This document shows, in pieces, positions 17,555-25,690 of a stretch of DNA of 35,079 bases. Below the pieces are notes generated by a model, which did no database searches, was not told the origin of the DNA, and saw only the letters and a program-made list of their open reading frames with translations. The translations under genes were made by a program, and so were the position numbers. The stretch spans positions 1-35,079 of the forward strand of contig CAJUFA010000032.1 of NCBI GenBank assembly GCA_910585725.1, written 5' to 3'. Origin of the DNA: an uncultured Dorea sp. (GTDB lineage Bacteria > Bacillota > Clostridia > Lachnospirales > Lachnospiraceae). The stretch's first letter is position 1. The number at the start of each line of letters is the position of its first letter.

Positions 17555-18022
17555 TCACAAATCATAGATAACATTTGAAAACAATAAAATATCTTTTAAT
17601 AGTATTCCATTATTTGTTAATTCATGGACAATTTCATTTTCATATAAAAGATTACAAATAACTATTTTCTCTATATTTCCACGTTTATAATCTTCATATA
17701 AATAGGAAGTATCATAAACTTTCTTATCATAAATAGTCTCAGAAATTTTTTTTGCATTTTGGTCGCAAATATAAAGCACTAAGACATCATCTTTTTCTTC
17801 CTTTAAATCAAAACATAAATATTTTGATAATTCATTTACGGCATAAAGAACGATTCTTTTTACTTTTATTTTCTTGAAGAACTCTATTGCCCTTTTTCCT
17901 TCCATCATATTTTCCAAACATTTTATCACTATAGGGTAATAAAATTTGTACTTTTCATCCCTTGGAATACTCTCTGGAATAGTACAAAAAATTTCCGGAA
18001 ACATCTTTTTATTATCACTCAT
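17555..18022 (-). CDS. Stand-alone Rossmann-like module protein
   Basis: A 155-residue soluble protein with an N-terminal extension of ~50 residues and then the module in a divergent form: KRIVLYAVNELSKYLCFDLK, VLYICDQNAKK, EKIVICNLLYENEIVHEL. The glycine-rich loop (GAG in most siblings) is lost here (YAVNE), so nucleotide binding may be gone even though the fold pattern is kept. It overlaps the upstream pyruvyltransferase gene by 8 nt. No enzyme domain is attached. I cannot assign a function beyond membership of the module family. Confidence 0.65.
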   Translation of the reverse strand: MSDNKKMFPEIFCTIPESIPRDEKYKFYYPIVIKCLENMMEGKRAIEFFKKIKVKRIVLYAVNELSKYLCFDLKEEKDDVLVLYICDQNAKKISETIYDKKVYDTSYLYEDYKRGNIEKIVICNLLYENEIVHELTNNGILLKDILLFSNVIYDL

Positions 18023-19085
18023 ATTTTTCTATTCCTAATACCTTCTCTAAAAACAGTATTGATTTTCTGCGATTTACTTCAAGTATTTTATTTGTATATT
18101 CATAATTAATACTGTTCGACAATCGTTCAACCGGTATATAATCTCTTACAACTCTATCTTGTAATTTCAGAAGCTCCACTAATTCCATTATCCGTTCTTT
18201 TCCCTTTTCTCTTACAATCAAGTAAAAAGGCTTTTGAAATAATATAGAAAAGATTAACCCGTGATAAGAGTTTGTCACCACTATTTTTGAATACTTTACA
18301 TACCATAAAAATTCCTCTATTCCGTCGTACATTACACATCCGGCATTATTATCAAACATATATTGGGGTGCGTTTGTACAAGTATGAACAACCTTTAAAT
18401 GATACTTTCTTGCCAATGTGTTAACGAACGCTACATATTTTCTCACTTCATCTCCCATTGGATATACAAAAAAGAATATATAATCGTCCTTTATGATTTC
18501 TTCTGGACAAACCAATGGTTCATAGTCTTTCTCCTCCAGTAACAAAGTAGGGTCCAGTACCTGTACTATTTTCTTCTGATAAATTTCTTGAATACTATCC
18601 AAACACCACTTTTCCCGTAAAGAAATCGCTTTAAATTTAGGTAAGTATTTTTGAAAGATATCCTTCTGTTCATACAAACTGTTTTTCCCGACGCTTGCCG
18701 CATAAGAGAAACAAATGGAATCTTCTCCAAGATTCGGAAGAAAATATTCCAAATCCTGATTTTCACGTAATTCTAAATTCCATACCTGATCACTTCCTAC
18801 ACAGTAAAACTCATATTTACCTTGAGCAGCATTTTGAATAATTGGGGACTTTATATCACAATTATCACGCAAAAATCTTTCATATTTTTTTCGCTTTTCT
18901 GTCATTTTTTGAATTCCGTCTTCGGTTGCTTCATATGGATAGATACAATAGCCCTTTGGTACATAATTTATAAATTGAGCGTCGCAATCCGGTAATCGAT
19001 TCAAAATTTCCCGCAACGCCCACGCCTGTAATACAGCGCCGTAATTATCGGCATAGTGAAATGTCAATATCCCTATTTTTTTCAT
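18015..19085 (-). CDS. Polysaccharide pyruvyl transferase family protein
   Basis: Members of this family (CsaB, WcaK, PssK types) move pyruvate from phosphoenolpyruvate to a sugar hydroxyl pair, making an acidic ketal. The 356-residue product shows IGILTFHYADNYGAVLQAWA at the N terminus, FYCVGSDQVWN, CFSYAASVGKNSL, and TNSYHGLIFSILFQKPF near the C terminus, all typical landmarks. SD AAGGAG is 4 nt before the ATG. The family also contains members acting on other glycans and some without known pyruvylation, so the exact reaction is open. It lies 19 nt downstream of the large fusion gene. Confidence 0.87.
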   Translation of the reverse strand: MKKIGILTFHYADNYGAVLQAWALREILNRLPDCDAQFINYVPKGYCIYPYEATEDGIQKMTEKRKKYERFLRDNCDIKSPIIQNAAQGKYEFYCVGSDQVWNLELRENQDLEYFLPNLGEDSICFSYAASVGKNSLYEQKDIFQKYLPKFKAISLREKWCLDSIQEIYQKKIVQVLDPTLLLEEKDYEPLVCPEEIIKDDYIFFFVYPMGDEVRKYVAFVNTLARKYHLKVVHTCTNAPQYMFDNNAGCVMYDGIEEFLWYVKYSKIVVTNSYHGLIFSILFQKPFYLIVREKGKERIMELVELLKLQDRVVRDYIPVERLSNSINYEYTNKILEVNRRKSILFLEKVLGIEKYE

Positions 19086-19104
19086 ATTACTCCTTACTCT
19101 AACT

Positions 19105-22100
19105 TTAAACTGAATCCCTCCATTTTACTTCTCCAGAATATTTCAGCCAATTGTCCACCATGTCGTAATCATTTATGCCTATCATTCGAAGTTGATGAGC
19201 TACATTAAAGCCAATTTTTGCATCTTCTAGTACAATTACGATAAAAATATTCTTTTTTTCTTTCAACTCGTTTGGTGAAATACAAACTATTCCCGGCAAA
19301 ACTTCTTTATTCCATTTTTCCTCATCATTATCGCACACATATCGAATCTTACACTGTTGTTCTATTTTCGATATTTTTTCCTTAAAATAATTTCCACATC
19401 CCCATAATATAACTTCCTTTTCTGATATATCCTTTACCCATTCAGGAAGCGTTATTTTCTCTGTTACTATTTCTTTTTTTGTTTCAAATTTTCCTTCATT
19501 CAAAATCTTATATGCTTCACTTTCCGCATCGCTATCAGTAAATATTTCCACTATGACGGACTTGTTCCCTATTTTAGGGTCTATAAATTCCGGCAATATT
19601 TTTAAATATTCCTCTTTTGAACTTGCAGAGTAATATAAGAATCCAAGATCTTCAGCATAGTCTCTAATCAATTTCTTCGATTTGTTTCCATAATGCCCTT
19701 TTGCCGCAATGTAAAAATCGGTCTCTTTTCCAAATATTTTAGCTGCATGATTATAATTTTTAAATTCGGTTCCACAACCATTATTGATTATTAATAATCG
19801 AATATTATTTCCAACATATCGATTTCCCAAAGAATTCATGTCATAAAAAAAGGCCAAATCACCCAAAATACCAAAATATAACTTCGTCGGATTAACCAAA
19901 GAAGCGCCAATCAAAGCAGACAAACATCCATCTATTCCAAATCCACCTGTATTGGCATAACTCCTGACATTCTTAGGTATTTTATAAAAATTCCAAATTC
20001 TTAAAGAATTTAAAATACCTAAATGTAATATTGCATTATCTGGCAAACTATGCGCTGTCTGAGAAGCAATCCAAGCATTAGAAAACGGGAGTTCCGTATT
20101 TTTCTTAAATTCATGTTTTCTTAAATCAGACCATCTATCCGGTAAATTTCTTTCGCGTTCCTCACATATATTATCGAGATAACTCTTTATAAATTCCCCT
20201 TCGCTCATTTCAAACACATAAGATAAACTTTTAAATGTATCACAATACTCTCCATTAGGATTAACACGCCAAACCTCTTTCGGTTTTATATTTATATAAG
20301 CGCCTGAGATATTCCCCATATGAATTAATAAATCTATTTTCTCCAGATAATCCTTTCTTATCAATTTTTCATAAAAAAATGGTGTATATCTATAATTTCC
20401 ATTATAATTTGATGTATGATCACAAATTACTATAGCGTTATATTTTTCACAAAATATATCAACCATTTCCATTAAATCGCCATCCCATTCCCTGTGCGCC
20501 CCACAGAAAATAGCAATTTTACCAACCGGCATATTAGGAAATCTATCTTTTACTTGTATTCTTCGTATAACAGGTGTATACGGAAGTTGTTTTACAGAGA
20601 AATCATATTTATAAGATGTAACAAGGTTAATATGCACTGGTCCCTTATTTCTATGCCACAATTCATTTAACGCTTTATTAGCATATATAGTACATACCCA
20701 CTCGTCTTCATCATCCTTAATTGTCGGCAGCTCAATACTCATCTTTGCTATGTCATTCTGTATTTTTGTCCGATCAATTACTTGCGGTATATTATGACCA
20801 ATCCTGGAACCAGGCTGTGTGGAGGTTATAGCTAATACGGGGATATTTCGATAATATGCTTCTGTCAAGCCTGGGATATAATTTCTAGACGCTGTCGCGC
20901 CAGTACAACTAAGCGCAACAATTTCTCCACTCTCTTCTGCCATTCCACATGCCATATATGCTGCAGATCTCTCATCTGGTGCAGAATATACCTCAAAAAA
21001 ATTGTCTTGCTGTACACTATAAACAAAAGAAGCATTGGTAGCTCCCGGACTCGCAATTATTTTTTTAATTCCATACTCTTTCATTAAATATATCAAAATT
21101 TGAGCATTTCTTTCTGATGTATAATAATATTCTTTTTCTAACATATTAGCTGCTTTCTTCAATTCTTTACGTATACTAATTTTTTGAGGACATCTTTTTT
21201 CACACATCCCGCAATCTATACATACCCCTGCCTTTCCCCCTTCACGCGTAATATTTTTATAAAGCATCCTCATTCTTCCATAAATCGTTTTATCATAATC
21301 TCCTGGCCTTAAATAATTATTTATCAACGAAAAAATATCAGGTATTTTTACGCCCTTTGGACATTCACTAACACAATATCTACATTCCGTACATGGAATA
21401 CTATTCTGCATTTTTATTTCTTTCTGCATTTCCTGATATATTGATAAGTCTATTTTTTCATCATTATTTTCAGCCAGTGTACGGCGATTTTCCCTAATAT
21501 GATCGATCTCAGACATACCGCTTAATATTATTTCTATCCCCGGCAGACTTTTTACAAACCGCAGAGCCATCCTGGCGCTATCTTTTGCATTTTTTCCCTT
21601 AGACAGGCTTCCTCCCTTTATAGGTTCCATTACTATGATAGTTTTATTATATTTTCGCGCAATTTCATAGCATTTTCTTGATTGAATAATTGTGCTTTCC
21701 CAATCAACATAATTAATCTGAAGCTGAACAAAATCTATTTCCGGATATTGTCTTAATATTTCTTCCAATAATTCAGCTTTATCATGAAATGATATACCAA
21801 TTTTTTTAGCTCTTTCATCTTTTTTTATATTTTCCAGAAAGCGAAAGCCGCCTATTTTCTTATGCATTTCAAAAACTTCTTTTGACAATGCATGTAAAAG
21901 ATAATAATCAAAATATTCTACTCCACATTCTGCTAATTCCTGCTCAAAAATCTTTTCATAATTACTATATTCATTTATACCCAAATAAGGCATCTTATTT
22001 GCCAACAGGAATCTTTGTCTATCATATTTCTTTACTACAAATTCCTTTATTATTCTTTGCGATTGAGACATCATATATGCCGGATGAGTATCAAAATAGC

Positions 22101-22215
22101 AAAAATCGCCTTTCATATATTCTGAAATAAGCTCTTCAGACTTTATCCAATCAATCTCCCCATTTAATTGTGGCATTCGCATAATCCCAAAACCTAATTT
22201 CGGATATCTTTCCAT
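19105..22215 (-). CDS. Four-part fusion: aldo/keto reductase, 2[4Fe-4S] ferredoxin, MenD-like ThDP enzyme, Rossmann-like module
   Basis: The 1036-residue protein joins four units. Residues 1-~260 are an aldo/keto reductase with the catalytic set D42, Y47, K74, H108. Residues ~272-350 hold two [4Fe-4S] motifs: C275, C278, C281, C285 (CTECRYCVSECPKG) and C332, C335, C338, C342 (CIDCGMCEKRCP). Residues ~365-900 are a ThDP enzyme with the activating Glu in APDERSAAYMACGMA (E415) and a cofactor motif from GD (785-786, GDLAFFYDMNSL) to NN (811-812); DERSAA and GDLxFxxDxN are MenD-like. Residues ~930-1025 carry the locus-wide module (KEVILWGCGNYF). The first two units are a known combination; I do not know the four-part one. 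SD GGAG is 7 nt before the ATG; it overlaps the Kelch-like gene by 22 nt. Likely role: making an unusual sugar or acyl group (inference). Confidence 0.85.
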   Translation of the reverse strand: MERYPKLGFGIMRMPQLNGEIDWIKSEELISEYMKGDFCYFDTHPAYMMSQSQRIIKEFVVKKYDRQRFLLANKMPYLGINEYSNYEKIFEQELAECGVEYFDYYLLHALSKEVFEMHKKIGGFRFLENIKKDERAKKIGISFHDKAELLEEILRQYPEIDFVQLQINYVDWESTIIQSRKCYEIARKYNKTIIVMEPIKGGSLSKGKNAKDSARMALRFVKSLPGIEIILSGMSEIDHIRENRRTLAENNDEKIDLSIYQEMQKEIKMQNSIPCTECRYCVSECPKGVKIPDIFSLINNYLRPGDYDKTIYGRMRMLYKNITREGGKAGVCIDCGMCEKRCPQKISIRKELKKAANMLEKEYYYTSERNAQILIYLMKEYGIKKIIASPGATNASFVYSVQQDNFFEVYSAPDERSAAYMACGMAEESGEIVALSCTGATASRNYIPGLTEAYYRNIPVLAITSTQPGSRIGHNIPQVIDRTKIQNDIAKMSIELPTIKDDEDEWVCTIYANKALNELWHRNKGPVHINLVTSYKYDFSVKQLPYTPVIRRIQVKDRFPNMPVGKIAIFCGAHREWDGDLMEMVDIFCEKYNAIVICDHTSNYNGNYRYTPFFYEKLIRKDYLEKIDLLIHMGNISGAYINIKPKEVWRVNPNGEYCDTFKSLSYVFEMSEGEFIKSYLDNICEERERNLPDRWSDLRKHEFKKNTELPFSNAWIASQTAHSLPDNAILHLGILNSLRIWNFYKIPKNVRSYANTGGFGIDGCLSALIGASLVNPTKLYFGILGDLAFFYDMNSLGNRYVGNNIRLLIINNGCGTEFKNYNHAAKIFGKETDFYIAAKGHYGNKSKKLIRDYAEDLGFLYYSASSKEEYLKILPEFIDPKIGNKSVIVEIFTDSDAESEAYKILNEGKFETKKEIVTEKITLPEWVKDISEKEVILWGCGNYFKEKISKIEQQCKIRYVCDNDEEKWNKEVLPGIVCISPNELKEKKNIFIVIVLEDAKIGFNVAHQLRMIGINDYDMVDNWLKYSGEVKWRDSV

Positions 22216-23336
22216 ATCTTTACTCCAACATCATATTTTTTACTTTCATATTTTCTTTGTTTTATTACAAATGATAAAAATAATGTCAATGATACTGTCA
22301 TATTTTCACTTCGTACTATATCTATTATACTTTCATTATTTTCTAAATTATTTTTTAAATACTCATTCAATTCCTGCCGCCGTATTTTGCAATACATATC
22401 ATATCGTTTATCCTGCGTCGTATATTGCAAACATACCAATCCATTTGTTTGCTGTAAAACCACATTATTTTTTTCAAAACATCTATAAAATAAATACTGA
22501 CCTTCACGAACATTTATTTCTTGATGTCCATGAGTTTTTATTATAATTGTTTTATTTTGCTGCATTCCAGGGAAAACTAAATTTCCATTATTATATTGTA
22601 CTCCTAAAAAATTATATATTTTATTTTTAAACTCATTCGGTAATGGAATATACTTCGTTTCACCATTCATTTTCCATCGTACAATCGGCGTTCCTCTTCT
22701 CGGTGACAGCCAATAGTACTCCCCATCCCACGCTATTCCCGAATAACAAAATCCCTTTTCTCCTACTTCATGCCATTTATAGCTAAACGAGTTAAGATCC
22801 ACTTGCAAAACATAATTATTTAAGCATGATGCCATTAGTAAATAGTTTTCATTAATACAAAAATCTGATCGAAAATAACATTGATCTGCTGTTTTTAAAG
22901 AACTCAAAAACGTATATGGCTCGGTTAAATATTCCAACTCATATGTAAGCATATCCATTCGGATAATTGCCGGATAATTACTCCCGATCAAAAACAAATT
23001 TTTTCTATAAATAATAGCTCTAAAAATTTCTTTCTGACTATCGTCTCCACATCCTAAATTTCTTCGTTCTATCCCTTTCCATTGATTACTTTCCAGATCA
23101 AATACCCATATTTTTTCTGCCGTCATTGGTAATAGAATCAACTTTTTGTTATAATACACAATTCCTGCACATAATCGTCTTGCATATATTTTTTCTTCTG
23201 GCATTGTACTAACAAGCTTTGTTTCTTTTGTTACAAAATCAGCAACATATAAAGCATTCCAATCCTTAGCAAAAAAATATATTTTACTTCCCATTACCAC
23301 ACAGTCTTCCATAAATATCTCTATATCTTGCTCCAT
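22194..23336 (-). CDS. Kelch/beta-propeller-like protein
   Basis: The 380-residue product consists of repeated beta blades: VMGSKIYFFAKDWNALYVAD, KLILLPMTAEKIWVFDLESN, NLFLIGSNYPAIIRMDM, YLLMASCLNNYVLQVDLNSF, GIAWDGEYYWLSPRRGTPIV and NLVFPGMQQ. Spacing of about 45-55 residues and the W-x-x-FDL type strands suggest a Kelch or similar propeller of about six blades. The C-terminal ~70 residues are charged and helical. No signal peptide is present, so it acts in the cytosol. Its place at the head of the glycan genes, overlapping the fusion gene, suggests a scaffold or binding partner. I do not recognise a named family. Confidence 0.6.
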   Translation of the reverse strand: MEQDIEIFMEDCVVMGSKIYFFAKDWNALYVADFVTKETKLVSTMPEEKIYARRLCAGIVYYNKKLILLPMTAEKIWVFDLESNQWKGIERRNLGCGDDSQKEIFRAIIYRKNLFLIGSNYPAIIRMDMLTYELEYLTEPYTFLSSLKTADQCYFRSDFCINENYLLMASCLNNYVLQVDLNSFSYKWHEVGEKGFCYSGIAWDGEYYWLSPRRGTPIVRWKMNGETKYIPLPNEFKNKIYNFLGVQYNNGNLVFPGMQQNKTIIIKTHGHQEINVREGQYLFYRCFEKNNVVLQQTNGLVCLQYTTQDKRYDMYCKIRRQELNEYLKNNLENNESIIDIVRSENMTVSLTLFLSFVIKQRKYESKKYDVGVKIWKDIRN

Positions 23337-23370
23337 TTTTCTTTTCCCGTTCTTTTAGATAATAATTTGA

Positions 23371-23401
23371 AACCAACTCTGTATTATCTACAGAGTTGGT
23401 T
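23371..23401 (-). terminator. Strong hairpin without U-tract after the surface-protein gene
   Basis: Perfect 12-bp arms AACCAACTCTGT (23371-23382) and ACAGAGTTGGTT (23390-23401) with a 7-nt loop lie 12 nt after the stop codon of the surface protein. On the minus strand it is followed by TCAAATTATTATC, not a U-run. It may act as a partial terminator or an mRNA 3'-end stabiliser rather than a full stop. Confidence 0.65.
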
Positions 23402-23413
23402 CTATTTTACTTT

Positions 23414-24409
23414 TTACTGAATTGTAACTTCCTCTGTTACGCCTGTGCTTAACTCAATTCTAAGTTTTCCACCCACATTATTTCCAAGCATTGTTGCCTG
23501 AACAGTAAGAGTTCCATTTGTAAATGTATAGTTAGTTCCTGCCGTACACTTAACCGATGTTCCGTCGCCTTTAACCAATGTCACTCCTTTAACAGTCGCT
23601 CCTGTAACAGTCAAAGTATTTGAAGTTTTACTAATAGTCGCGCTTGACAATGCACTATCTCGATGCTCCGCATAACTCCAGGTAACCTTAATTGACGGGA
23701 ATTCCATGTCGTCTCCCCATGTTGCGTTCTTATTCAAAGCTCCTGTCAGCGCAAAAGAACAATCATTCCAATCCGCCAAATCAGCCTCAGCCTTTTTAGT
23801 ATACGCATATCCTGTACCCGCTACATATCCCGGCTCATAATTCTCTGGTACGCCCGCAATCATCGTTTTGATCGTGGCTGCGCCTGTGCCGGCAAGCGCC
23901 GCTACTGTAGGATCTGTTGCCGCACCGTCTGTAATTGCCAGATATAATTTGTTTTCTTTATCTGTATCTTCAAAATCTGCGCTATCTGCATACTTGATAC
24001 TGCTGTCTCCCGCTGCCATCTGCTCCAATTTTACCGTCACATCAATATCCTGTGCATTTTCATTTGTCAATTCCTGCGCCTTGCTGTTTTCTGTATAGGT
24101 CTTTGATCCGTCGTCCGCCGTACTCGTCAAGAAGAATACTCCGGTGTCGCCAGTAAACGTAGAATCCGCATATTTTTCGCCGCTTGTCGCCGCAATCAAT
24201 CCGTTCGGATCTGCAATATAATCATAAGTTCCTGCCGGAATCGTTGGAAGTGTTACAGTAAGCGTAGGATATTTCATCTCTCCGCCTTCATAAGAACCTT
24301 CTCCTTCAGAAACACCCGGTGTCACATCTCCCGCAAATACTGTCATTGCGCTTCCGATTGTCATAGTTGCTGCTACTGCAATTGCCGTATACTTCTTAAA
24401 ATTTTTCAT
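23414..24409 (-). CDS. Major secreted surface protein candidate
   Basis: From ATG 24409 the product is 331 residues with a signal peptide (MKNFKKYTAIAVAATMTIGS, cut after VFA). The mature part begins acidic and Gly-rich, then LTVTLPTIPAGTYDYIADPN, a Thr/Ser/Asp-rich beta region, and FALTGALNKNATW with PSIKVTWSYAE, which it shares with the 8430-9365 protein. A C-terminal ~75-residue beta domain (from SSATISKTSNTLTVTGATVK) is extra. It is rich in Ser/Thr, so O-glycosylation by the following genes is plausible. The open frame extends 18 codons upstream, but SD AGGAGG and the signal peptide fit 24409. It lies between the membrane-anchored protein and a strong hairpin. No sortase motif or S-layer homology domain is seen; the family function is unknown to me. 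Confidence 0.75.
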   Translation of the reverse strand: MKNFKKYTAIAVAATMTIGSAMTVFAGDVTPGVSEGEGSYEGGEMKYPTLTVTLPTIPAGTYDYIADPNGLIAATSGEKYADSTFTGDTGVFFLTSTADDGSKTYTENSKAQELTNENAQDIDVTVKLEQMAAGDSSIKYADSADFEDTDKENKLYLAITDGAATDPTVAALAGTGAATIKTMIAGVPENYEPGYVAGTGYAYTKKAEADLADWNDCSFALTGALNKNATWGDDMEFPSIKVTWSYAEHRDSALSSATISKTSNTLTVTGATVKGVTLVKGDGTSVKCTAGTNYTFTNGTLTVQATMLGNNVGGKLRIELSTGVTEEVTIQ

Positions 24410-24452
24410 TGCGTTAATTCCTCCTATTTTAAATATATTTGATTTCCTACCG

Positions 24453-24971
24453 TTAGCCCTCAACTATAATTTCCAGGGCAACCCGCAAAGTGCTGAGTGT
24501 ATTTTGATCCTCATCAATCAAATGATAGATTACAACACAGTTATATGTACCGGCATCCAGAGTATCGTCTAATATGATTTCTTCCAGTCTTCCTCCCCGG
24601 GGAATTACAGGAGATTTATATAATACTTTCTCCTCATCTTCTTCCAGTACAATGTCAAAATAGACATCATTCGTATTTTTCGCTACATTTTCCACAACCG
24701 CATCATAGGAAACTTCCTTTCCTGTTTTAAAATGCCATGTAGGATTCATTGTAACCGTATAATACCCTGACTCCTGTGCTTCATCTAACTCTTCCAACAC
24801 ACTCTCCACATTCTCAGGAGTAATGACAACATTGCGCCTCTCATCCTCGGGCTCCGTATTTCGTGACAGCAGAAGATAAACAATAACTCCGGCTAACGCT
24901 AAAATGACAACTATAGCTATACCAAACACTAGACCTCCTTTTTTTACTTTTTTCTGCTCCTGATCACTCAT
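24453..24971 (-). CDS. Membrane-anchored extracellular protein leading the surface-protein operon
   Basis: From ATG 24971 (SD AGGAGGAG, 8 nt) the product is 172 residues: a short basic cytosolic start (SDQEQKKVKKGG), one transmembrane helix (LVFGIAIVVILALAGVIVYL) and an extracellular beta-rich domain with YYTVTMNPTWHFKTGKEVSY and GTYNCVVIYHLIDEDQNTL, resembling a small immunoglobulin-like fold. It may anchor or chaperone the secreted surface protein encoded 43 nt downstream; this is inferred from order only. An in-frame upstream ATG (25007) would add 12 residues but lacks an SD. No named family is recognised. Confidence 0.7.
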   Translation of the reverse strand: MSDQEQKKVKKGGLVFGIAIVVILALAGVIVYLLLSRNTEPEDERRNVVITPENVESVLEELDEAQESGYYTVTMNPTWHFKTGKEVSYDAVVENVAKNTNDVYFDIVLEEDEEKVLYKSPVIPRGGRLEEIILDDTLDAGTYNCVVIYHLIDEDQNTLSTLRVALEIIVEG

Positions 24972-25336
24972 CAAAATATCTCCTCCTGAAAATTTTCTGA
25001 TATTCATTCTTACAAAACATGTACGAATAAATATGTCTTAATATTGCAAATTCCAGTTCTGCATGAAGTTTATTCAAGATTCCAAACACAAACTTTGTCG
25101 AACTGAAATATTACAACTGTCCATAATATCAAACATCATCTTTAACACTTTTTGCCAAATCTTTTCAAATAACAATTGAAATATTATTGTGTTTGATATC
25201 ACTTCTACCTTCTTTTCTATTAAAATATAATACATATACTTTATTAGAATTTTAATCTTATGCTTCCTAATTAACGCCGCCTTTGCGTTTTACTATTTTT
25301 TATCTTTTATTTAAAAATTTAAATAAGGCATATTGG
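24972..25336. other. AT-rich leader/promoter region of the surface-protein operon
   Basis: No gene is visible. The stretch is extremely AT-rich compared with the RNA region next to it. It holds a candidate promoter (25227-25255) and a 10-bp inverted repeat, ATATCAAACA (25126-25135) with TGTTTGATAT (25190-25199), that would form a long hairpin in the ~250-nt leader. Confidence 0.5.
25227..25255 (-). promoter_or_regulatory. Candidate promoter of the surface/glycan operon
   Basis: On the minus strand, TTAAAA (25250-25255), 17 nt, TATTAT (25227-25232). The match is moderate, but this is the only well-spaced pair I find upstream of 24971, and the surrounding region is AT-rich. It implies a leader of about 250 nt. 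Confidence 0.4.
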
Positions 25337-25690
25337 TTATCTCTTTTCAAAGATAATGCGGACACTCCCGCTTCGCTCCCCACTACGTCATGACTTGCCG
25401 CCAACCTCAGGCCGACAGCCTGCCTGCGCTTTAGCGCAATTGCTTTATAACGAATCATGTTCACAGGGTCCTGGCATACCCAATACGCGGTTCCCCGGAA
25501 ATCCCGGCTCCCACCTTCTAATGCCGTAAATTTTTTTTATATAGCAGGCGCTCGCGCCCGCCTTATCATGAACGCACCTCTTAGTCCTTAAGAGCCCTTC
25601 GAAAATTTCCATGATTCCCTTGCGACTCCTTACGGTGAAATCCCGGCTCACCACCGAAATTTATCTAAACGGCTGTTCTTATGACCATTT
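25337..25690 (-). ncRNA. Hairpin-rich RNA following the TnpB-like gene (candidate guide/omega RNA)
   Basis: Directly after the TnpB-like stop codon the minus strand carries ~350 nt with one hairpin after another and no plausible gene. Stems seen: 25633-25637 with 25652-25656; ATCATG/CATGAT (25565-25570, 25610-25615) enclosing CTCTTA/TAAGAG (25578-25583, 25589-25594); an 8-bp GC-rich stem at 25544-25561; TGCGC/GCGCA (25425-25438); CAGGC/GCCTG (25408-25422); GCGG/CCGC (25358-25371); TTATCT/AGATAA (25337-25356). The motif GAGCCGGGATTTC occurs twice (near 25640-25652 and 25498-25510). TnpB guide RNAs are known to come from the 3' end of tnpB and beyond, so position and strand fit. The guide boundary cannot be seen. 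Confidence 0.6.

Noticed and set aside
25445..25654. Minus-strand frame of 69 codons, and a further open stretch at about 25340-25440
   Set aside because: Both lie within the hairpin-rich region after the TnpB-like gene; no SD, no family resemblance, and the stems explain the sequence better than coding does.
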